From: an uncultured Alistipes sp.
Lineage (GTDB): Bacteria > Bacteroidota > Bacteroidia > Bacteroidales > Rikenellaceae
Assembly (NCBI GenBank): GCA_910577475.1
Contig: CAJTLJ010000002.1
Span: 124,001-188,000 of the forward strand
DNA length: 64,000 nt
Direction: 5' to 3'
Positions 5,772 to 14,320 of the stretch are shown in pieces. The notes below the pieces were generated by a model. That model was not told the DNA's origin. It made no database searches and was given only the letters and a program-made list of their open reading frames with translations. The first letter of the stretch is position 1, and every line of letters begins with the position of its first letter. The position numbers were made by a program, and so were the translations under genes.

Positions 5772-7814
5772 ATGGCAAAAGAATACAAGCGATATCTGGT
5801 CACGTCGGCCCTGCCCTATGCCAACGGGCCCGTGCATATCGGCCACCTGGCGGGCGTTTACATCCCGTCCGACATCTATGCGCGCTACCTGCGCCTGAAG
5901 GGTTGCGATGTCATCTCGATCTGCGGAAGCGACGAGCACGGCGTGCCCATCACCATCAAGGCGCGCAAGGAGGGCGTCACGCCCCAGCAGATCGTGGATC
6001 GCTACCACGAAATCATCCGGAGATCGTTCGAGGGTCTGGGCATGTCGTTCGACATCTACTCACGCACCTCGTCGAAGACCCACGCACGCGTGGCGTCCGA
6101 CTTCTTCCGCAAGCTTTACGACGACGGCAAGTTCATCGAGAAGACCTCGATGCAGTACTACGACGAGGAGGCCCAGACCTTTCTGGCCGACCGTTACATC
6201 GTGGGTACCTGCCCTCGCTGCCAGAACGACCGCGCTTACGGCGACCAGTGCGAGAAGTGCGGATCGACCCTCTCGCCCGACGAACTGATCGATCCTCACA
6301 GCGCCGTATCGGGCTCCGTACCCGTCAAGCGCGAGACGAAGCACTGGTACCTGCCCCTGAACGATTACGAACAGTTCCTCCGCGAGTGGATTCTCGACGG
6401 TCATAAGGAGTGGAAATCGAACGTCTACGGCCAATGCAAGAGCTGGCTCGACCTCGGGTTGCAGCCCCGCGCCGTGAGCCGCGACCTGGACTGGGGCATT
6501 CCCGTTCCGGTGGAGGGCGCCGAAGGCAAGGTGCTCTACGTATGGTTCGACGCCCCAATCGGATATATATCTGCTACCCAAGACCTTACGCCCGACTGGG
6601 AGAAGTACTGGAAGGACGAGGAGACGAAGATGGTCCACTTCATCGGTAAGGACAACATCGTATTCCACTGCATCGTCTTCCCCTCAATGCTGAAGGCGCA
6701 CGGCGGCTACATCCTGCCCGAGAACGTACCGGCGAACGAGTTCCTGAACCTCGAGGGCGACAAGATCTCGACCTCGCGCAACTGGGCCGTCTGGCTGAAC
6801 GAATATCTGGAGGAGTTCCCCGGCAAGGAGGACGTGCTGCGCTACGTGTTGTGCGCCAACGCCCCCGAAACCAAGGACAACGACTTCACGTGGAAAGACT
6901 TTCAGGCCCGCAACAACAACGAGCTGGTGGCCGTGCTGGGCAACTTCGTGAACCGGGCGCTGGTTCTGACGCAGAAGTACTACGGCGGCAAGGTGCCGGC
7001 GTGCGGCGAACTGAACGACTACGACCGCGAGACGCTGGCCGAACTGGCGAAGGTGAAGGGCACACTGGAGCAGAATATCGAGAACTACCGGTTCCGCGAA
7101 GCGCTGAAGGAGGCGATGAACGTGGCCCGTATCGGCAACAAATACCTGGCCGATACCGAGCCTTGGAAGGTCGTGAAGAGCGACCCCGAACGGGTGAAAA
7201 CCATCCTGAATATCGCCTTGCAGATCACGGCGAACCTCTCTATCGCCATCGAGCCCTTCATGCCCTTCTCGGCCGCTAAAATCCTCCGAATGCTCCTCGT
7301 GGAACCTTTCGGATGGGAGCGGCTCGGCCGCACCGATCTGATCGCCGCGGGGCACGAAATCGGAGAGCCGTCCCTGCTGTTCGAGAAGATCGAGGACGAC
7401 GTAATCCAGAAGCAGATGGACAAGCTGGCGGCCATCAAGGCGGCGAACAAAGCGGCAGAGTCTGCACAAAATATTGATGCTCAAAAAGATAGTATTTCAT
7501 TCGACGATTTCCAGAAGATGGATATCCGCGTGTCGACCATCCTCGCTGCCGAGAAGGTCGCCAAGACCAAGAAGCTGCTGAAGCTGACCGTCGACACGGG
7601 AATCGACAAGCGGGAGATCGTTTCGGGCATTGCCGAGCACTTCGCACCCGAAGAGCTCGTAGGCCGACAGGTACTGGTATTGGTGAACCTCGAACCGCGC
7701 ACCCTGAAGGGTATCGAGTCGCGCGGCATGATCCTGATGGGAGAGGACGCCTCGGGTAAGTTAGTGTTATTGCAACCGGGTGAGAAAACGAATAACGGAG
7801 CCATTGTTGGCTAA
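5772..7814 (+). CDS. metG: Methionyl-tRNA synthetase
   Basis: Charges tRNA-Met with methionine in the cytoplasm. The 680-residue class I synthetase has HIGH at residues 22-25, KISTS (the KMSKS loop) at 331-335, a zinc knuckle with two CxxC pairs (CPRC and CEKC) in the insertion near residues 145-165, and a C-terminal tRNA-binding domain of the EMAPII/Trbp111 type starting at about residue 575 (FDDFQKMDIRVSTILAAEKV). This is the long, dimer-forming bacterial form. The promoter is 28 bases upstream, and ilvE follows after 13 bases, so the two are probably co-transcribed. Confidence 0.97.
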   Translation: MAKEYKRYLVTSALPYANGPVHIGHLAGVYIPSDIYARYLRLKGCDVISICGSDEHGVPITIKARKEGVTPQQIVDRYHEIIRRSFEGLGMSFDIYSRTSSKTHARVASDFFRKLYDDGKFIEKTSMQYYDEEAQTFLADRYIVGTCPRCQNDRAYGDQCEKCGSTLSPDELIDPHSAVSGSVPVKRETKHWYLPLNDYEQFLREWILDGHKEWKSNVYGQCKSWLDLGLQPRAVSRDLDWGIPVPVEGAEGKVLYVWFDAPIGYISATQDLTPDWEKYWKDEETKMVHFIGKDNIVFHCIVFPSMLKAHGGYILPENVPANEFLNLEGDKISTSRNWAVWLNEYLEEFPGKEDVLRYVLCANAPETKDNDFTWKDFQARNNNELVAVLGNFVNRALVLTQKYYGGKVPACGELNDYDRETLAELAKVKGTLEQNIENYRFREALKEAMNVARIGNKYLADTEPWKVVKSDPERVKTILNIALQITANLSIAIEPFMPFSAAKILRMLLVEPFGWERLGRTDLIAAGHEIGEPSLLFEKIEDDVIQKQMDKLAAIKAANKAAESAQNIDAQKDSISFDDFQKMDIRVSTILAAEKVAKTKKLLKLTVDTGIDKREIVSGIAEHFAPEELVGRQVLVLVNLEPRTLKGIESRGMILMGEDASGKLVLLQPGEKTNNGAIVG

Positions 7815-7827
7815 AAACATTACAAGC

Positions 7828-8862
7828 ATGAAAAACACGGCAAATTTGGATTGGAGCTCGCTGGGATTCGACTACACGAAGACCGACTGCAACGTTCGCT
7901 ATACGTATAGCGACGGCAAATGGAGCGAAATGATCGTTACGGACGACGAGTATGTCCCCATGCACATGTCGGCGTCCTGCCTGCACTACGGCATCGAACT
8001 CTTCGAGGGTCTCAAGGCCTTCCGGGGCGTGGACGGTAAGGTGCGTCTTTTCCGCGTCGACGAGAACGCGAAACGCCTGATTTCGTCGGCCGAGCGGTTG
8101 TGCCTGCCGCTTCCGACACAGGAGATGATCGTAAATGCCTGCATCGAGGTCGTCAAGCGCAACGCACGATTCGTTCCGCCCTACGAGACCGGAGCCACGC
8201 TCTACCTGCGTCCCGTGCTCTTCGGCACGACGGTCGGTCTGGGAGTCCGTCCTGCGAAAGACGCGCTGCTGGTGATCTACTGTTCGCCCGTAGGCCCCTA
8301 TTTCAAGGCCGGCATGAAGCCCATCCGGGTCGCCATCGACCGCGAACAGGACCGCAGTGCTCCACGTGGAACAGGCGACGTGAAGGTCGGCGGCAACTAT
8401 GCCTCGTCGCTCTATTCGGGCGAACAGGCGCACGCCAAAGGCTTCTCGAACGTACTCTATCTGGATGCCGTCGAGCGTCGTTTTCTGGAGGAGTGCGGCG
8501 CCGCGAACTTCTTCGGTATTCGCAACAATACCTATATCACCCCGAAATCGACCTCCATTCTCCCCTCCATCACCAATAAGAGCCTCCGGCAAATCACCCT
8601 CGACCTGGGCATGACCGTCGAGGAGCGCCCGGTGCCTATCGAAGAGCTGGAGACATTCGAGGAGTGCGGAGCCTGCGGCACCGCTGCCGTTATCTCTCCT
8701 ATCGGCGAAATTTTCGACATGCAGACCGAGAAAACCTATCGTTACGGAACGATGGACAAGGTAGGCCAAACCAGCCAGAAACTCTATACCGGTCTGCAAG
8801 ATATCCAATACGGCCGTATCGAGGACAAACACAATTGGACGACCGTGATCGAAAACATCTAA
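7828..8862 (+). CDS. ilvE: Branched-chain amino acid aminotransferase
   Basis: PLP-dependent enzyme performing the last step of Leu, Ile and Val synthesis, or the first of their breakdown, with 2-oxoglutarate/glutamate as partner. The 344-residue class IV aminotransferase has Lys186 in GDVKVGGNY as the likely Schiff-base lysine, and the fold-type IV pattern (HYGIELFEGLKAFR near the N-terminus; GTAAVISPIGEI in the C-terminal half). The chosen ATG gives MKNTANLDW, 13 bases after metG; an upstream in-frame start would overlap metG. A parS-like 16-mer lies inside the gene at 8358-8373. A long hairpin closes the operon. Confidence 0.93.
   Translation: MKNTANLDWSSLGFDYTKTDCNVRYTYSDGKWSEMIVTDDEYVPMHMSASCLHYGIELFEGLKAFRGVDGKVRLFRVDENAKRLISSAERLCLPLPTQEMIVNACIEVVKRNARFVPPYETGATLYLRPVLFGTTVGLGVRPAKDALLVIYCSPVGPYFKAGMKPIRVAIDREQDRSAPRGTGDVKVGGNYASSLYSGEQAHAKGFSNVLYLDAVERRFLEECGAANFFGIRNNTYITPKSTSILPSITNKSLRQITLDLGMTVEERPVPIEELETFEECGACGTAAVISPIGEIFDMQTEKTYRYGTMDKVGQTSQKLYTGLQDIQYGRIEDKHNWTTVIENI
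8358..8373. other. parS: parS-like site inside ilvE
   Basis: TGCTCCACGTGGAACA differs from the ParB-binding consensus TGTTnCACGTGnAACA at one position (third base). It lies in the ilvE reading frame (codons around GTG-CTC-CAC-GTG-GAA). The reverse complement occurs 558 bases further on at 8916-8931. Confidence 0.6.
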
Positions 8863-8876
8863 AACGATCCATAACA

Positions 8877-8919
8877 AACAAGAAGAGAGGTTGCGGATTC
8901 CGCAACCTCTCTTCTTGTT
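8877..8919. terminator. 21-bp perfect inverted repeat between ilvE and mnmG
   Basis: The arms 8877-8897 and 8899-8919 are fully complementary around a single base. The core GAAGAGAGGTTGCGG is followed by its complement and a T-rich end on both strands. It lies between converging genes and should stop both transcripts. Its right arm overlaps the parS-like site by four bases. Confidence 0.8.
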
Positions 8920-8931
8920 CCACGTGGAGCA
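8916..8931. other. parS: parS-like site between ilvE and mnmG
   Basis: TGTTCCACGTGGAGCA matches the ParB-binding consensus TGTTnCACGTGnAACA except for one base in the right arm. It is the exact reverse complement of the site at 8358-8373. It is intergenic, between the bidirectional hairpin and the mnmG stop codon, so no coding constraint explains it. Confidence 0.65.
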
Positions 8932-8932
8932 A

Positions 8933-10822
8933 TCAACGTCCGAACCGCACAAGCAGGACATTCACGTCAGCCGGCGATACTCCGGGAATGCGCGACGCCT
9001 GGCCGATTGTCTCCGGACGCATACGGGAGAGCTTCTGCCGCGCCTCGATGGTTAGCGACTGCATACCGTTGAAATCGAAATCGGCCGGAATTCGAATATT
9101 TTCGAGACGATGCAACTTCTCCGCAATCATTTTTTCGCGTTCGATATACCCTTTGTACTTGATCTGGATCTCCGCCTCCTCGATCACCTCCTCGGTAAAG
9201 CGCGGATCGGAGAGATAACGGTTCAACTTCGGCAGCAACGTGCGCAGATTGGAAAAGGTGAAAATATTGCGCAAAAGCAGATTTTGGAGCTTGCAACCTT
9301 GCGCCAACGGATCGGAACCGACCGTTTTCAAATAGCCGTTAATATCGTCCGGTTTGATACTCTGTTCGCGGGAGAATGCTACGAGCGATTCTACGGACGA
9401 TTTTTTTTCTTCGAATTCAGCCCACCTTTTGTCTGAAATCAAACGGATTTCGCGACCGACCGGAGTCAGACGCAAATCGGCATTGTCCTGCCGGAGCAGA
9501 ATCCGGTACTCGGCCCGGGAGGTGAACATCCGATAGGGTTCATCGACCCCCTTCACTACGAGGTCGTCGATCAGCACGCCGATATAGGCTTCGTCGCGAC
9601 GTAGCACGAGCGGCGGCTCCCCCACCCTCTTCCGGTGGGCGTTGATTCCGGCCATCAGACCTTGCGCCGCCGCCTCCTCGTAGCCGGTGGTGCCGTTGAT
9701 CTGCCCGGCAAAGTAGAGCCCCTCGACCAGCTTCGTCTCCAGCGTATGATGCAGCTGGGTGGGGAGGAAATAGTCGTACTCGATGGCATATCCGGGCCGG
9801 TAGACGTGCAGGTTCTCGAAACCGACGATGGTCCGCAGCGCCTCCAGCTGCACCTCCCAGGGGAGCGACGAGGAGAAGCCGTTCAGATAATATTCGTTGG
9901 TCGAACGACCCTCGGGCTCCAGAAAGAGCTGGTGCGAGTCCTTGTCGGCGAAGGTCCGCAACTTGTCCTCGATGCTCGGACAATAGCGCGGACCGATCCC
10001 CCGGATCGTGCCGTTGAAGAGCGGCGAACGGTCGAAACCCGAACGGAGAATGTCGTGCACCCGCTCCGACGTGTGAACCAAGAAACAGGGCAACTGACAC
10101 TTAACAATCTCTGTATCAGACAAAAACGAAAATTTCTGCGGATTGTCGTCCCCGTACTGGGGCTCCAGAATCCCGAAATCGATCGTGCGGGCATCCAGCC
10201 GGGCCGGAGTGCCGGTCTTCATCCGCCCGGTCTCGAAGCCGATCGCAGCCAGACACTCGGTGACGCCGAACGAAGCGGCATCGCCCGCCCGGCCGCCGGG
10301 CGCGTGGGCGTCGCCGCAGTGCATCATGCCGCCCAGAAAGGTTCCGGCGGTAAGCACGACGGCACGCGCGGAGAATTCCACCCCCATGCGCGTTTTTACG
10401 CCCCTTACGCGGCGTTTCCCCTCCTCCATGACGAAGAGTATCTCCGTGGCCTCATCCTGCCAAATATAGAGCCCCTGCGTGTTTTCCAGCACGTGCCGCC
10501 ACTCCTCGCTGAAGCGCGTCTTGTCGCACTGGGCGCGGGGGCTCCACATAGCGGCCCCCTTCGAGCGGTTGAGCATGCGGAATTGAATGGCCGTACGGTC
10601 GGTGACGATACCTGTCATACCGCCCAGCGCGTCGATCTCCCGCACGATCTGCCCCTTCGCCACCCCGCCGATGGCGGGATTGCAGGACATGTTTGCCAGC
10701 TTGGTCATATCCATCGTGAGCAGCAGCGTCCGCGACCCCATCCGGGCCGCCGCCGAGGCCGCCTCGCAGCCGGCGTGTCCGCCGCCTACGACGATAATAT
10801 CGTAATCGAGCTTCATACTCAT
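8933..10822 (-). CDS. mnmG: tRNA uridine 5-carboxymethylaminomethyl modification enzyme MnmG
   Basis: FAD enzyme that, with the GTPase MnmE, installs carboxymethylaminomethyl at wobble U34 of certain tRNAs. The 629-residue protein begins with the FAD-binding motif VVGGGHAGCEAA (about residues 11-22), has the conserved SCNPAIGGVAKGQIVREIDALGG segment, the family motif around PGYAIEYDYFLPTQL, and the C-terminal helical domain that binds MnmE. Length is normal. Its ATG at 10822 overlaps the ybeY stop (ATGA); ATG at 10816 is an alternative. It is the last gene of the leftward pheS operon. In many bacteria mnmG lies near the origin or partition genes, which fits the adjacent parS-like sites. Confidence 0.97.
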   Translation of the reverse strand: MSMKLDYDIIVVGGGHAGCEAASAAARMGSRTLLLTMDMTKLANMSCNPAIGGVAKGQIVREIDALGGMTGIVTDRTAIQFRMLNRSKGAAMWSPRAQCDKTRFSEEWRHVLENTQGLYIWQDEATEILFVMEEGKRRVRGVKTRMGVEFSARAVVLTAGTFLGGMMHCGDAHAPGGRAGDAASFGVTECLAAIGFETGRMKTGTPARLDARTIDFGILEPQYGDDNPQKFSFLSDTEIVKCQLPCFLVHTSERVHDILRSGFDRSPLFNGTIRGIGPRYCPSIEDKLRTFADKDSHQLFLEPEGRSTNEYYLNGFSSSLPWEVQLEALRTIVGFENLHVYRPGYAIEYDYFLPTQLHHTLETKLVEGLYFAGQINGTTGYEEAAAQGLMAGINAHRKRVGEPPLVLRRDEAYIGVLIDDLVVKGVDEPYRMFTSRAEYRILLRQDNADLRLTPVGREIRLISDKRWAEFEEKKSSVESLVAFSREQSIKPDDINGYLKTVGSDPLAQGCKLQNLLLRNIFTFSNLRTLLPKLNRYLSDPRFTEEVIEEAEIQIKYKGYIEREKMIAEKLHRLENIRIPADFDFNGMQSLTIEARQKLSRMRPETIGQASRIPGVSPADVNVLLVRFGR

Positions 10823-11364
10823 TCGCGGTTAGCGTTTTCAATCAGCTTATCGCCCTCGACGAAGGGAACCTCAGCTACAGACAGCTCGGTTTCGTCGGAA
10901 AGCACGCTCCGCACGCCCGCACCGGGCCGCGTCGGATGCTCGTCCCAGAACTTCAGGTATTTGTCCTCCTTACGGTGCATCTGGGCGTTCGCCCGGGGCG
11001 TCTTGTCCTTCTGACCGCAGAGGTGCAGCACGCCGTGCACCACTACCCTGCGCATTTCGCAGAGGGGCGTGGCGCCGTAGATCCGGGCGTTGTCGCGCAC
11101 CGTATCCACGTCTATGAAGATATCGCCGGATACGATCCCCTCCCCTTTCAGGTCGCTGTAATCGAAGGTGATGATGTCGGTGAAATAGTCGTGTCCGAGA
11201 AACTGCCGGTTCATCTCCAGCAGGCGGCGGGCCGAGCAGAAGACGTAGGTCACGTCTCCAAGCCGATAGCCCTCGCCGCGGGCCACCTCCTCCAGCCATC
11301 GGGCCGTCAGCCGCTTCTGCGGCAAAGAATAGGTACAGTCGTCGTTGTAGTATTTTACAGCCAT
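10819..11364 (-). CDS. ybeY: Endoribonuclease YbeY (16S rRNA maturation)
   Basis: Metal-dependent RNase acting in 16S rRNA 3' maturation and ribosome quality control. The 181-residue protein has FTDIITFDYSD and the metal-site segment HGVLHLCGQKDK. The classical site is HGxLHLxGxDH; here the third histidine position holds Asp and the following residue is Lys, a form I believe is common in Bacteroidetes. A C-terminal tail of about 30 residues beyond the core (from about residue 150) is longer than in E. coli. It follows the EnvC-like gene by 25 bases and overlaps mnmG by four. Confidence 0.9.
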   Translation of the reverse strand: MAVKYYNDDCTYSLPQKRLTARWLEEVARGEGYRLGDVTYVFCSARRLLEMNRQFLGHDYFTDIITFDYSDLKGEGIVSGDIFIDVDTVRDNARIYGATPLCEMRRVVVHGVLHLCGQKDKTPRANAQMHRKEDKYLKFWDEHPTRPGAGVRSVLSDETELSVAEVPFVEGDKLIENANRE

Positions 11365-11389
11365 AACAATCGGATTTCTTCCGTCGGGA

Positions 11390-12520
11390 TTATTTCTTGA
11401 AGCAGTCCGCGGCCGACATCTTCTGTCCGGGAGCGGGCGGATAGATGCCGAACACGAGCTTGTATTCGCTCTTCATGGTGAGCACATCGACCGACGAGCC
11501 TATCACGCCCAGCGTGCCGTTGCGCGCCACCTTGTCGCCCTTCGCCACAGCGACCGACGAGAGGTTGGCATAGGAGGTGATGTATTCGCCGTGAGCGACA
11601 TATACGTCGTACTTGTTGGTGATGCGGTTGCGCTTCACGTCGACCACCTTGCCCTCGTAGATCGAGATCACCTGCGCGCCGCGCGCACCCAAAATCTCGG
11701 CCATGTTGCCGCGGTATTTCTTCACCGAACCGCCCACGACGGGGAGCCTGAGATTGGTGGTCCTGGCCGAGAAGCCGGCACCCTCCCTGTTGCCCCGGGT
11801 CAGCTTGCGCAGTTCGGCGATGGCCGCATCGAGCCGCTGCTCCTGCTCCATCTTGCGCTTCAAGGTCGTCTGCTCCTTCTTCGACAGCTGGCGGACGCTG
11901 GCCCGCGCCTCCTCCGAATCGCGTTGCAGACGTTTTTTCTGCCCCTCCAGACTCCGATGCACGGAGTCCAGTTCGCGGCGCCGCAACGCCAGCCGCTCGC
12001 GTTCGGCGACCGTGCTGCGCTCCAGCGAATCGATGATGCGGATCTGACGCTCGCGCAGCGAGGCCACCTCCCGCAGATTGGCGAGCCGACGGGCCATATC
12101 GGAGAAGCTCTTCGAGGCGAAAATATAGGTCAGGTAATTGTTCTGCCGATAGTTCCTGTAGGCCTCGCGGACCATCTCCGCATATCGGGCCCGGCTCCGC
12201 AGCAGAGCGGCATTGAGCGACCCGGCCGCACTGTCGGCGCGCTCCACCTCGACCAGCAGGTCGCGGCGGCGCCCCTCGCTCTGGGCCAGCAGATCGTTGC
12301 GGCTCTCGATCTGCCGGGCCAGCCGGCGCGCGCGGCGTTCAGCCGACGAGCGGTCCTTCTTGATACCGGCCAGCTCCCTCTCCCCCTCGGCGATCTGACG
12401 CTCCAGCCGTTCCACGACCTTCTTCTGGTCGTCGAGCTTGCGGTTCGCGACGCCTTGCTGGGCCGCCAGCGGGAAAATGGAGACAAGGGTGAAAAGAAGA
12501 GTGATCAGCGGTCGTTTCAT
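11390..12520 (-). CDS. EnvC-like murein hydrolase activator with degenerate LytM domain
   Basis: A secreted 376-residue protein: signal peptide (residues 1-20, ending LAAQ), a long coiled coil (about 25-245, dense in Arg, Glu and Leu) and a C-terminal LytM/M23 domain (about 255-376). The zinc ligands of active M23 peptidases (HxGxD and HxH) are not visible; only one His remains in VYVAHGEY. By analogy with EnvC it should activate septal amidases rather than cut peptidoglycan itself. Its ATG overlaps the stop of the TPR gene. Together with ftsX elsewhere in the window it fits an FtsEX-type cell-separation pathway, but that link is inferred. Confidence 0.85.
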   Translation of the reverse strand: MKRPLITLLFTLVSIFPLAAQQGVANRKLDDQKKVVERLERQIAEGERELAGIKKDRSSAERRARRLARQIESRNDLLAQSEGRRRDLLVEVERADSAAGSLNAALLRSRARYAEMVREAYRNYRQNNYLTYIFASKSFSDMARRLANLREVASLRERQIRIIDSLERSTVAERERLALRRRELDSVHRSLEGQKKRLQRDSEEARASVRQLSKKEQTTLKRKMEQEQRLDAAIAELRKLTRGNREGAGFSARTTNLRLPVVGGSVKKYRGNMAEILGARGAQVISIYEGKVVDVKRNRITNKYDVYVAHGEYITSYANLSSVAVAKGDKVARNGTLGVIGSSVDVLTMKSEYKLVFGIYPPAPGQKMSAADCFKK

Positions 12521-14310
12521 GGTTGTTCGGGATTCTTCAGTCGTTGGATGCGAAGCTCCACCTCTTTCGGGTCGTATCCGTTCTCGAGGGCCTTTTTCCA
12601 GTAGGTCTCGGCCATGAATTTCTCGCCCAGCGCCGCCAATACGTCGCCGTAGTGGATCAGCAGCTCGGGGCTCTTGCGACCGTCAAAAGCCACCGCCTGT
12701 TGCAAGTAGCGCTTCGCCTCGTCCAGCCTCCCGAGCTTGAACAGCACCCAGGCATGCGTATCCAGATAGGTGGGGTTGTTGTCCGTGAGCTCCACGGCCC
12801 GGCCCGACATCTCCAGCGCCCGATTCAGGTCACGCCCCTCGAGCGAGAGGAAATAGGCGTAATTGTTCAGCACGGAGACATTGTCCCTATCGTAACGCAG
12901 CGCCCGGTCGTAGGCGGCATAACAGCGCCTGATCCACTTGCGCCATGTGCCCGAACCGTTTTCACGCCGCGCGAAAGCCTCCTCCGCCGAGGCATAGTCG
13001 CCTTGGCTCCGCTGCTGATAGAGATCGCCCACGAAACCCCACACAGCGCTCCGCAGAGAATCGCTTCCGGCCAGCTCCAGCCCCCGGCGATAGTAACTCT
13101 CGGCCCGGTCATAGTCCCGCTGCATGCCGCCTGCGAGATGGCCGCGGCGGATGTAGAGATCCGCCCGGTCGGGAAAGAGCTCGATGGCCCGGGCCAGGTA
13201 GCGGTCGGCCGAATCGGGACGCTGGAGATAGCTCTCTACGTCGATCACCATCTGGTAGTAGTCCAACCGCGGCGGACGGTCCCCCAGCCGCATCTTGTAG
13301 AGCTCGCCGGCTTGCTCCACATTGCCCGTGGCGATCAGATGGTCGGCATAGAGCTCGACCACGGTCGGCTCCTTGGGATAGAGCATCGCTAGCGTGCGGG
13401 CCAGCATGCCGATCTGCGTGTGGAACTCACGGTAGAACCGCAGGTCGCCGGTGTAGCGCTTGTAGATGCGCACCTTCTCCTCCAGCGGCAGGTCCGGATT
13501 CTCGAAAATACGCCGCGAAACGGCGAAATAGGGATCGTATTCCCGGCGGCGGTTGTAGTAGTCGGCCAGCGAAACCAGCGTCCCGATGTGGGTGGAGTCG
13601 ATCTCCAACGCCCGGTTCAGCGACGCCAAACCCAGCGAATCGCTGCCCGTCATAAGGTAGATCTCGCCCAGCGCCTGGTAGCCGTCGGCCTCGTAGGGCA
13701 CCGCATCGACCATCGCCCGCGCCTCGTCGAGCGCCTGCTCATAACGGCCGCCCTCGATCAGAATATGCCGCTTGATAGCGTTCAGATGGCTGTTTCGGCC
13801 GAACATCGTCTCAGCGGAATCGAGCACGGCCAGCGCCTCGTCCGAGCGGCCGGCGCTCTGCGCCAGCAGCGCCGCCATGCGATAGTTGTCGGGGTTGCGG
13901 TTCTCCAGCCGGATCAGCCTGCGATAGGCCGAAAGCGCCCGGTCGATCCTGCGGTCCATCACCAGCGACTGGGCGTAGAGCGTCAGATAAAAGCGGTTGG
14001 AGGTATCGAGTTCGCAGGCCTTGAGAGCCAGTTCCGCGGCCTTAGCCGGATCGGCGGGAGCCTCCAGCACGGCCAGTTCGTACCAGGCCGGAGCATACTC
14101 GGGCTCCAACTCCACGACCCGGCGGAACCGCTCGCGAGCCCCGGCGCTGTCGGCCCGCACGTGCAGCCGCTTGATCCCCTCGGTGTAGACGTAGAGCGGC
14201 GAACGGAGGGTATCCGCCTCCGGCGGGGGCGCAACCGTGCCCCGCGCCGGCAGAAACCCCGCGACGAGCACCGCTCCGATCAACCCCGATATGTAACGCC
14301 GCACAGCCAT
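12517..14310 (-). CDS. TPR-repeat protein, probably exported
   Basis: A 597-residue protein with a likely signal peptide (residues 1-25, AVLVAGFLPARG) followed by about twelve tetratricopeptide-like helical repeats to the end (for example AWYELAVLEAPADPAKAAELALKACELD and the C-terminal TYLDTHAWVLFKLGRLDEAKRYLQQA). TPR arrays bind other proteins; no enzymatic domain is present. It lies 10 bases after pheS and overlaps the EnvC-like gene by four bases. This arrangement (TPR protein then EnvC) is common in Bacteroidetes and suggests a shared envelope role. The exact partner is unknown. Confidence 0.85.
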   Translation of the reverse strand: MAVRRYISGLIGAVLVAGFLPARGTVAPPPEADTLRSPLYVYTEGIKRLHVRADSAGARERFRRVVELEPEYAPAWYELAVLEAPADPAKAAELALKACELDTSNRFYLTLYAQSLVMDRRIDRALSAYRRLIRLENRNPDNYRMAALLAQSAGRSDEALAVLDSAETMFGRNSHLNAIKRHILIEGGRYEQALDEARAMVDAVPYEADGYQALGEIYLMTGSDSLGLASLNRALEIDSTHIGTLVSLADYYNRRREYDPYFAVSRRIFENPDLPLEEKVRIYKRYTGDLRFYREFHTQIGMLARTLAMLYPKEPTVVELYADHLIATGNVEQAGELYKMRLGDRPPRLDYYQMVIDVESYLQRPDSADRYLARAIELFPDRADLYIRRGHLAGGMQRDYDRAESYYRRGLELAGSDSLRSAVWGFVGDLYQQRSQGDYASAEEAFARRENGSGTWRKWIRRCYAAYDRALRYDRDNVSVLNNYAYFLSLEGRDLNRALEMSGRAVELTDNNPTYLDTHAWVLFKLGRLDEAKRYLQQAVAFDGRKSPELLIHYGDVLAALGEKFMAETYWKKALENGYDPKEVELRIQRLKNPEQP

Positions 14311-14320
14311 CCGGAAAAAG

